Shown here: piece by piece, positions 6,637 through 12,358 of the stretch
Layout: every line of letters begins with the position of its first letter
Numbering within the stretch: position 1 is the stretch's first letter
The notes under the pieces: generated by a model
The model's database searches: none
What the model was told of the DNA's origin: nothing
What the model saw: the letters and a program-made list of their open reading frames with translations, nothing else
Program-made: the position numbers and the translations under genes
NCBI GenBank assembly: GCA_937896015.1
Contig: CALBLR010000049.1
Span: 1-12,358, forward strand
Origin: an uncultured Prevotellaceae bacterium
GTDB taxonomy: Bacteria > Bacteroidota > Bacteroidia > Bacteroidales > Muribaculaceae
DNA: 12,358 nt
Reading direction: 5' to 3'

Positions 6637-9204
6637 TCACACGGCGGGATCAGGATCGGCCGTCTTGTGCTTCTTTTTGTTGGGCTTGTCGAAAGCCTTT
6701 TTCACACGCTCCACCGACTGCTCCTCAGGGCTGGTGGCGGGAGTGGCCGGCTCGGTGGCCTCCGGCTCGTCGCCGGCGGCACCGCCCACATCACCATTTA
6801 TGTCGCGCTCGGCCTCATTCACAATGTCGATCGAGTCGCTGCCGGCATAGCTGATGGAGTCGCCCTGGTCTTGCTGATACTCGTTGGCGCAGCCCACGGC
6901 CAGACTGTTGAGATCGGGGTCGCTGGCATAGCGGGCGCGGTATTTGCTGAAGGCGCCGTCGGCATACAGCTTGCGCAAGAAGAGGCCCACAATGGGCAGA
7001 GCAGTGCGGCTGCCCTGGCCCAGACGGCCGGTGCGGAAGTGAATTTGGCGGTATTCGCCGCCCACCCAGGCTCCGCACACCAGCTTGGGCGACACACCCA
7101 CAAACCAGGCGTCGGCATGGCTGTTGCTGGTGCCTGTCTTGCCGCCCCAGTCGCAGTCGCCATAGGGGATGTAGGCATTTATCGGCATCGACGTGCCGCC
7201 GCCGTCGGTGCGGCTGGCCTCAAGCATTTTTTGCATGAAGTAGGCCGAACGGTGCGAAATGGCACGGCGGGCGGCGGCCTTCTCCTTGTCGCTTGAATAC
7301 ACCACCGTCTTCACGCCGCCTTCGTCCACCTTCAGCACCTTGGTCACCAGCACGGGGTCGTGGGCCATGCCGTCGCTGGCCACGGTGCAGTAGGCGTTCA
7401 CCAGCTCAAGCAAGTTCACGTCGCTCGAGCCAAGGCTCAGGGCCGGAGTGGGGTCGAGCGGCGACTTGATGCCCATGTCGCGGGCCGTCTGCGCCACATT
7501 GGCCAGGCCCACCTCGTTGCCCACGCGCACAGCCACGCTGTTGATGCTCTGTGCAAACGCCGAGCGCAGCGTCATGTTGGCGCCGCTGAAGCGGCCGTTG
7601 GCGTTGTGCGGGGTCCAGCGCTCGAGCTGGTGGGTGCGCTTGTTGAGCACCATGGTGTCGATGTAGGCGTCCTGGCGGCGGTCGCACGGCGTGAGGCCGC
7701 GCTCCATAGCGGCGGCATACACAAACAGCTTGAACGTTGAGCCAGGCTGGTGCATTGCGCTTGCCTTGTCGTATTTCCACGTCTTGTAGTCCACATCGCC
7801 TACCCAAGCCTTCACCTCGCAGGTGCCTGGCTCCATGGCAATGAAGCCGCAGTGCATGAAGTGCAGCATGCGGCGCACCGAGTCCATGGGGGTTATCTCC
7901 ACGTCCTTGCCGCCGTCGTAGTCAAACAGGTGCATCATGCGCGGCTTGTTCATATAGTAGTTTATTGAGTCAAGATTGCCGCTGTAGCGGTCTTGAAGCA
8001 TTTTGTAGTAGTCGCTCTGCTGCGCCTTCTGCTCCACAAAGCCGGGAATCACCTGCTGGTTTTCGTCAACCCAGCAGTCGCCGTCGCCCCAGTGGGCCTG
8101 GAAGTTGCGCTGCACCACCTTCATCTGCTCCCTCACAGCCTCCTCGGCATACTTTTGCATGCGGGTGTCGAGGGTGGTGTGTATTTCAAGGCCGTCGGTG
8201 TAGAGGTCATATCCGTTTTCCTCGCACCAGCCTTTAAGTTCCTCGAGCACGGCGTGGCGGAAGTATGGGCCAACGCCCGTGAACTCGTCCTCGGGGTGGA
8301 ACTGCAGCTTGATGGGCAGCTGGCACAGCGAGTCGCACTCGGCCTTGGTGAGGTGGCCGTGGGTGAGCATATTGGTGAGCACCACGTTGCGCCGCTTGAG
8401 GCTGCGGTCGTAGTTGCGGCGGGGATTGTAGCTCGATGTGGCCTTGAGCAGGCCCACCAGCACGGCGCTCTCCTCCACAGTGAGCTGCGATGGCTTCTTG
8501 TTGAAATAGGTGCGGGCGGCGGTGTTGATGCCAAAGGCGTTGTTGCCAAAGTCCACCGTGTTGGCATACATTTCAAGTATGCGCTGCTTGTCGTGATACA
8601 CCAATTCGATTTCGGTGGCGAGAATCCACTCTTTGGTCTTCATAATGAGCATCTTCACGCCGGGAATGTAGCCAAGCAGGCCGGTGGAGTACTGTGTGCG
8701 CACGCGGAACATGTTTTTCACCAGCTGCTGGGTGATGGTGCTCGCGCCGCGCGACTTGCCATGCACAAGCATGTCCTTGGCTGCGGCAAAGAGGCCCTGG
8801 ATGTCGATGCCCAAGTGGTCGTAGAAGCGCTCGTCTTCGGTGTCGATTAGAGCCGTGAAAAATGAGGGGCTCACCTCGCTGAACTTCACGGGGGTGCGGT
8901 TCTCGTTATAGAACTTGCCTATCATTTTGCCGTCGGCGCTGTAGATGTACGACGCATTGTTGGTCTTGGGGTTCATAATCTCGGTGATCGACGGCGACTT
9001 GCCAAACAGCCACAGGAAGTTGATGTCAACCGCCACGAGATATATGAAGAAGCACACTATGAATGTGGCTATCCCCACAAGGGTCTTTATATACCAAGGC
9101 TTGCCCCTGTAAAGGGCTTTATACCATTGCTTAAACCGGTTCCAGTTTCGTTTAGTGCCAGACCACAGGAGGTCCAGTTTCCCTAAAAAATCGCTTTTAC
9201 CCAT
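6637..9204 (-). CDS. Class A penicillin-binding protein (PBP1A-type), bifunctional
   Basis: This enzyme both polymerises lipid II (glycosyltransferase, GT51) and cross-links peptides (transpeptidase). I place the start at ATG 9204-9202. The longer frame to 9213 begins with TTG and would leave only about 12 nt after the promoter element. From this Met the protein has 855 residues: a basic cytoplasmic tail, one membrane anchor at about 41-60, the GT51 domain at about 85-255 with EDERFYDH (catalytic Glu123) and KSRGASTITQQLVKN (150-164), and the transpeptidase domain at about 450-740. The transpeptidase has SxxK as Ser489-Thr-Phe-Lys492, SxN as Ser553-Ile-Asn555, and KTG at 689-691. All catalytic motifs are intact. 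The last roughly 80 residues form an acidic, Pro/Thr-rich then Lys-rich tail, probably disordered and periplasmic. Confidence 0.94.
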   Translation of the reverse strand: MGKSDFLGKLDLLWSGTKRNWNRFKQWYKALYRGKPWYIKTLVGIATFIVCFFIYLVAVDINFLWLFGKSPSITEIMNPKTNNASYIYSADGKMIGKFYNENRTPVKFSEVSPSFFTALIDTEDERFYDHLGIDIQGLFAAAKDMLVHGKSRGASTITQQLVKNMFRVRTQYSTGLLGYIPGVKMLIMKTKEWILATEIELVYHDKQRILEMYANTVDFGNNAFGINTAARTYFNKKPSQLTVEESAVLVGLLKATSSYNPRRNYDRSLKRRNVVLTNMLTHGHLTKAECDSLCQLPIKLQFHPEDEFTGVGPYFRHAVLEELKGWCEENGYDLYTDGLEIHTTLDTRMQKYAEEAVREQMKVVQRNFQAHWGDGDCWVDENQQVIPGFVEQKAQQSDYYKMLQDRYSGNLDSINYYMNKPRMMHLFDYDGGKDVEITPMDSVRRMLHFMHCGFIAMEPGTCEVKAWVGDVDYKTWKYDKASAMHQPGSTFKLFVYAAAMERGLTPCDRRQDAYIDTMVLNKRTHQLERWTPHNANGRFSGANMTLRSAFAQSINSVAVRVGNEVGLANVAQTARDMGIKSPLDPTPALSLGSSDVNLLELVNAYCTVASDGMAHDPVLVTKVLKVDEGGVKTVVYSSDKEKAAARRAISHRSAYFMQKMLEASRTDGGGTSMPINAYIPYGDCDWGGKTGTSNSHADAWFVGVSPKLVCGAWVGGEYRQIHFRTGRLGQGSRTALPIVGLFLRKLYADGAFSKYRARYASDPDLNSLAVGCANEYQQDQGDSISYAGSDSIDIVNEAERDINGDVGGAAGDEPEATEPATPATSPEEQSVERVKKAFDKPNKKKHKTADPDPAV

Positions 9205-9231
9205 ATTGGCCAAAAAAATAATTTATGGTTG

Positions 9232-9239
9232 CAAATGTA
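9232..9239 (-). promoter_or_regulatory. Probable -7 element for the penicillin-binding protein gene
   Basis: On the minus strand TACATTTG (9239-9232) fits TAnnTTTG exactly and lies 28 nt before the chosen ATG at 9204. No TTG appears at the expected -33 distance, so this is half a promoter match. Its position argues for the downstream ATG over the TTG at 9213. Confidence 0.45.
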
Positions 9240-9282
9240 GTTATTTTGTCGTTTACGCTACCTATCTTTTGCATAAAAAATG

Positions 9283-9313
9283 TTGGAGCGGAGCTCTATT
9301 TTCACTTATTTTG
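9283..9313 (+). promoter_or_regulatory. Possible promoter for the GT11-like/serine hydrolase pair
   Basis: TTG at 9283-9285, 20 nt, then TTATTTTG (9306-9313) matches the Bacteroidetes pattern except for one base of TAnnTTTG. It would start a transcript near 9320 with a leader of about 55 nt to ATG 9376. It is the best candidate in the divergent gap but not a perfect match. Confidence 0.35.
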
Positions 9314-9375
9314 CAGTTGTGGAGGCGTTTGCGTCCCACACTTGTAATGCATTAAAAGCCAAAAACAAAGAAACA

Positions 9376-10191
9376 ATGAATATAGTGGAGATTTCGGGCA
9401 GCACTGCCCGCCAAATGTTCCAGTACGCGCTCTACATGGCTCTGCTCAAGCGCGACCCACACACTCTTGTCAACCCCGCAGGCGCCAGCTGGATAAAGTC
9501 GCGCTTCGGCCAGCTGTGCTACATCCAGGCCACGGCCGAACAGCTGAAGCCCTACGGCATGCACAGCCGCCTGGGCCGCCTGGCCGCGCGCCTGGTGAGG
9601 CCCAAAGGGCGCATAGTCACCGACCCCGCCGGCGGCGGTTTTGACCCGGGTGTGCTCGAACTTGACGGTTGCTACCTGCAGGGGCAATGGCTGTCGCCGC
9701 GCTACTTTGCCGGCATCGAGGACGGGGTGCGCAAGGCGTTTGCCGTGACCGACCGCATGCTGCCGGCACAGTCGCGCGGCCTGCTGCGCAGCCTTGCCAA
9801 GCCCGGCTGCACGGCCATGCTCGTCAGCGACCCGCAAGCGGGCGGCGCCACTGCCGACTTCTACAACTGGGCCGTGGCCAACGTGCTGTCGAGCATCGGC
9901 AAGGCAAACTTCATGGTGTTTACCACCGACCCCGACTGGGTGTGGGCAAACATCAACTTTCAGGGGGCTGAAGCCCACACCGCCGCCTACCCCATTGCCA
10001 ACGAAGCCACCGTGATGGCCTACCTGATGCGCGCCAGCCACTGCATCACCGGGCCGTCGCTCAACGGCTGGTGGGGCGCGTGGCTCAACCCCGACCCCGA
10101 CCGCATAGTGATAGTGCCCGAGGGCTGGAGCAAGACCGACCCCAAGCCCGACCTGATTCCGCGAGACTGGACCACCATTCCGCTAACCTAA
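9376..10191 (+). CDS. GT11 (alpha-1,2-fucosyltransferase)-like protein with degenerate active site
   Basis: The protein has 271 residues from ATG 9376; the frame extends upstream to 9280, but homology begins at MNIVEISG. No signal peptide is seen, so it is presumably cytoplasmic. It follows the GT11 fold from end to end: the N-terminal QMFQYALYMAL (13-23), the mid-protein QGQWLSPRYF (102-111), NFMVFTTDPDWVWANI (178-193), and C-terminal WWGAWLNPDPDRIVIVPEGW (232-251). The signature motifs are altered, however. GGxGNQ has become GSTARQ (8-13). The HxRRGDY GDP-fucose-binding motif is replaced by MLVSDPQ (148-154). NSSFSWWG has become PSLNGWWG (227-234). Loss of both arginines predicts no normal fucosyl transfer. 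The frame is intact and its GC-rich codon use matches its neighbours, so it does not look like a decaying pseudogene. It is 22 bp upstream of the serine hydrolase, probably one operon. It may be a pseudoenzyme or a transferase with a changed donor. Confidence 0.75.
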   Translation: MNIVEISGSTARQMFQYALYMALLKRDPHTLVNPAGASWIKSRFGQLCYIQATAEQLKPYGMHSRLGRLAARLVRPKGRIVTDPAGGGFDPGVLELDGCYLQGQWLSPRYFAGIEDGVRKAFAVTDRMLPAQSRGLLRSLAKPGCTAMLVSDPQAGGATADFYNWAVANVLSSIGKANFMVFTTDPDWVWANINFQGAEAHTAAYPIANEATVMAYLMRASHCITGPSLNGWWGAWLNPDPDRIVIVPEGWSKTDPKPDLIPRDWTTIPLT

Positions 10192-10213
10192 GCAAAAACA
10201 ACAACCTTTTGAT

Positions 10214-11755
10214 ATGAACAAACTTCACACCATCATGGCCGCGGCCATGACCACCATTGGCGCCATGGCGGCAGCTGCCCCGGCATCGCTGCCTCACGCC
10301 ACTCCCGCCTCGCAGGGCATCGACCCCAAGGCAATAATCACACTCGTCGACTCGCTGCAGGCTCTGCCTGCCACCGAAATCCACCACCTGATGATAGTGC
10401 GCAACGGCCACATCGTGGCCGAGGGACACACCGCCCCCTTTGAGAGCACCGACAAGCACACGCTGTTTTCATGCAGCAAGACCATGACCGCGCTTGCCGT
10501 GGGCATTGCCATAGGCGAAAACCGGCTCAGGCTCACCGACCGCGTGGCCAGTTTCTTCCCCGATGAGTTACCCGACACCATTGGCGACGGGCTGGCAAGC
10601 CTCACCGTGCGCCACCTGCTCACCATGGACGCCGGAGCCCACACTCCGGCCGACCTGCCATTGCGCGCAGACAACTGGACGCGCGCGTTTCTCGCCAACC
10701 CCAAGCTGGGCACCGACCACCGATTCCGCTACGACAGCTTTTGCACCTACATGCTGTCGGCCATAGTGCAGCGCGTCACTGGCCAGACGGTGCTCAACTA
10801 CCTGCGGCCGCGGCTTCTGCAGCCACTTGGCATCACCGAGGCCGACTGGGAGCAAAGCCCCGATGGTGTGTGCGTGGGCGGCTGGGGCATGCGGCTCACT
10901 GTGGAGTCGATGGCCAAAGTGGGCCAGATGATGCTCGACGGCGGCAAGTGGAACGGCCGCCAGATAGTGCCCGCGCAGTGGGTGGCCGAAATGCAGAAGA
11001 CGCAAATCGAGTGGCATCCCGGCAACGAGCCGAGCGACCTCAACCAGGGCTACGGCTACCAGATGTGGCGCTGCCTCGAGCCGGGTGTGGCACGCGCCGA
11101 CGGTGCCTACGGCCAATTCATCATCATCGACCCCAAGAGGCAGCTGGTGGTGGCCATGAACGGCATCAGCCTCGACCGCGGCCCGTATGCCGAGCTGCGA
11201 TGCGTGTGGCGCCAACTGATGCCTGGCGTGAACGACGCTCCACTGCCCGCAAACGCCAAGCAGCAGCGGGCCATGGAGCAAAAACTCGCCGCCATGGCGC
11301 TGCCCACGCTGCCCGGAAAGGCCAGCGCAAAGCAGCTGGCAGCCCACACAACCTTGCGCCTTGAGCACAACGAGCTGGCCATATCGGGCATCTCGCTCGC
11401 CATGAAAGGCAAAGGGCTAATGGCCATGACCATAGTAATGGACGACGGCACCACCGACACCATTCCGCTGCGCCACGGCAGCTGGGCCCGCCACACCAGC
11501 AGCATGGCACCGCCGTTTTTCAACGGCGCATACTCGCTGCCGCGCACCAGCATCAAGGGATTGAATCCGCCCTACTCCACCGCCGGCTGCTATGCCGCAA
11601 ACGCCGACGGTTCAGTCACCGCACGAGTGGTCTACACCGACTGGATCAGCTCCCGCACATTCACATTCAGCGGGCTTGGCTCCACCAGCCCCACCGTGAC
11701 CATCACCGACAACTTTGCACCCGGCAAGCCAATCACCCTTCACTGCCGGAATTAG
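10214..11755 (+). CDS. Secreted serine hydrolase, class C beta-lactamase-like family (COG1680)
   Basis: This 513-residue protein has a Sec signal peptide at about 1-23 (MNKLHTIM followed by an Ala-rich core) and no lipobox Cys, so it is periplasmic or exported. The catalytic domain at about 30-340 carries SxxK as Ser86-Cys-Ser-Lys89 in FSCSKTMTALAVG. The Tyr motif is Tyr173-Asp-Ser175, followed by YMLSAIVQRVTGQ, and the third motif is GAYGQF (297-302), replacing KTG. GGWGMRLTVESMAKVGQ (222-238) and NQGYGYQMWRC (277-287) are typical of the Bacteroidetes branch of this esterase/amidase/peptidase family. A C-terminal beta-rich region at about 365-513 has no function I recognise. The family hydrolyses esters, D-amino-acid peptides or amides; true beta-lactamase activity is unlikely to be its role. 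It is the second gene after the GT11-like protein and ends before a strong terminator. Confidence 0.9.
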   Translation: MNKLHTIMAAAMTTIGAMAAAAPASLPHATPASQGIDPKAIITLVDSLQALPATEIHHLMIVRNGHIVAEGHTAPFESTDKHTLFSCSKTMTALAVGIAIGENRLRLTDRVASFFPDELPDTIGDGLASLTVRHLLTMDAGAHTPADLPLRADNWTRAFLANPKLGTDHRFRYDSFCTYMLSAIVQRVTGQTVLNYLRPRLLQPLGITEADWEQSPDGVCVGGWGMRLTVESMAKVGQMMLDGGKWNGRQIVPAQWVAEMQKTQIEWHPGNEPSDLNQGYGYQMWRCLEPGVARADGAYGQFIIIDPKRQLVVAMNGISLDRGPYAELRCVWRQLMPGVNDAPLPANAKQQRAMEQKLAAMALPTLPGKASAKQLAAHTTLRLEHNELAISGISLAMKGKGLMAMTIVMDDGTTDTIPLRHGSWARHTSSMAPPFFNGAYSLPRTSIKGLNPPYSTAGCYAANADGSVTARVVYTDWISSRTFTFSGLGSTSPTVTITDNFAPGKPITLHCRN

Positions 11756-11783
11756 CCCAACGCGCACAACCAACCAGCAGCAG

Positions 11784-11831
11784 AAACCGTGCGAATTTAA
11801 AGTCAAATTTTAAATTTGCACGGTTTTTTTT
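11784..11831 (+). terminator. Intrinsic terminator after the serine hydrolase
   Basis: AAACCGTGC (11784-11792) pairs with GCACGGTTT (11818-11826). The stem continues through one G-U pair and AATTTAAA/TTTAAATT to a 7-nt loop at 11802-11808, about 18 bp in all. Eight T residues (11824-11831) overlap and follow the stem. It lies 28 bp after the stop. It separates convergent genes, but read on the minus strand the stem is followed only by TTTCTG, so termination of the ATPase gene from the right would be weak. Confidence 0.88.
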
Positions 11832-11861
11832 ACCTCGCCTTCCTCCATCAGGTGAAAGGAG

Positions 11862-12358
11862 TCAGAACATGTCTCTCACATTCACCACCTGATTGCCATA
11901 GGGGTCGCCGTCGTAAATCAGTTTTGCTTCTGCCACCTTGTCGCCCATCAGAGCCTTAAGGTAGCTGATGTTTTTCATAAACTCATTCCTATACGTCTTC
12001 GACGACTTCACCTCCCACAAGCGCAGCAAGCCGCCTTCGGTTTGCACAATGTCTACCTCCCGGCCGGAATTCTCGCGGTAATAGGTTAAATTGTTGATTT
12101 TGTCGGCGTTTAGCCTGTGCTTTAGCAGCTCGGTCACCGCAAGATTTTCAAACACACTGCCCCTTAGCGGGTGCGTGGCCAGCTGCCGAGGCTCTTCTAT
12201 GTCGAGCAAAAAGCACAGCAGGCCGGTATCGTAGAAATAAATTTTTGGAGTCTTCACCAGCCGCTTGCTGATGTTGGCATAATATGGCGGCAATTTGAAC
12301 ACAATGTATGACGCCTGCAATATCGACAGCCACTCCTTGACAGTGGGCGACGACACCC
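11862..12358 (-). CDS. AAA_14/DUF4143 ATPase, C-terminal part only
   Basis: About 165 residues are visible, and the frame is open at the right edge, so the N-terminal ATPase core (Walker A/B) lies outside the window. The GTG near 12356 is an internal Val codon, not a start. The visible part begins with SSPTVKEWLSILQASYIVF, the winged-helix-like segment usual after the AAA domain. Next come LPPYYANISKRLVKTPKIYF and YDTGLLCFLL, then the DUF4143 domain with RGSVFENLAVTELLK and a PD-(D/E)XK-like pair: GREVDIV and, after a gap, LWEVKSS. These DUF4143 proteins are common, multi-copy and mostly uncharacterised in Bacteroidales; the nuclease-like fold is known from family assignment, while nuclease activity is not shown. 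The stop at 11862 lies 106 bp from the convergent serine hydrolase, with the terminator in between. Confidence 0.9.
   Translation of the reverse strand, partial: VSSPTVKEWLSILQASYIVFKLPPYYANISKRLVKTPKIYFYDTGLLCFLLDIEEPRQLATHPLRGSVFENLAVTELLKHRLNADKINNLTYYRENSGREVDIVQTEGGLLRLWEVKSSKTYRNEFMKNISYLKALMGDKVAEAKLIYDGDPYGNQVVNVRDMF

Noticed and set aside
5526..6854. A 442-codon plus-strand open frame opposite nadB
   Set aside because: Low-complexity Val/His/Gly-rich translation, antisense to nadB, which carries all expected motifs; no promoter or start context of its own.
9280..9375. Upstream ATG extension of the GT11-like protein
   Set aside because: GT11 homology starts at MNIVEISG (9376). The extra 32 residues resemble no family sequence and would overlap the candidate promoter at 9283-9313.
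10214..11755. Reading the serine hydrolase as an antibiotic-resistance beta-lactamase
   Set aside because: It has SxxK but Tyr-Asp-Ser and GAYGQ in place of the class C YxN and KTG motifs, plus an extra C-terminal region; this fits the broad COG1680 esterase/peptidase group.

Overview
The window (about 12.4 kb, clearly GC-rich in coding parts) looks like a chromosomal segment of a gut-type Bacteroidales bacterium. GC-rich Muribaculaceae or relatives are my best guess, by inference only. The evidence is a TonB-dependent receptor with an N-terminal carboxypeptidase-regulatory-like domain followed by a DUF5689-type lipoprotein, an AAA_14/DUF4143 ATPase, and Bacteroidetes-type promoters (TTTG or TTG, about 20 nt, TAnnTTTG) with no clear Shine-Dalgarno sequences.

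Layout. Positions 1-9204 are all on the minus strand, read right to left. A class A penicillin-binding protein (6637-9204) is followed after 61 bp by nadB (4983-6575), which ends in a good intrinsic terminator (4891-4936). Directly beyond it, an independent promoter (4847-4877) drives a sodium:amino-acid symporter of the AGCS family (3418-4785). A further promoter (3354-3385) drives the outer-membrane TonB-dependent receptor (476-3232) and the lipoprotein gene (1-413, cut by the window edge), probably as a two-gene surface uptake or binding operon.

At 9205-9375 a divergent intergenic region separates this block from a plus-strand pair. The first gene is a GT11 (alpha-1,2-fucosyltransferase)-like protein whose fold signatures remain but whose catalytic motifs are replaced (9376-10191). 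The second, 22 bp downstream, is a secreted serine hydrolase of the class C beta-lactamase-like family (10214-11755). The pair ends at a strong 18-bp-stem terminator (11784-11831). Converging on it from the right is the C-terminal part of an AAA_14/DUF4143 ATPase (11862 to the window end).

Most of the window is housekeeping or ordinary surface transport. The one item that stands out is the GT11-like protein: it has an intact frame, sits outside any visible capsule or O-antigen cluster, and lacks the HxRRGDY nucleotide-sugar-binding motif. I found no tRNA, rRNA, CRISPR array, insertion sequence or phage gene. No gene-free stretch exceeds 300 bases. The largest gaps are 4786-4982 (197 bp), 3233-3417 (185 bp), 9205-9375 (171 bp) and 11756-11861 (106 bp), all described below.
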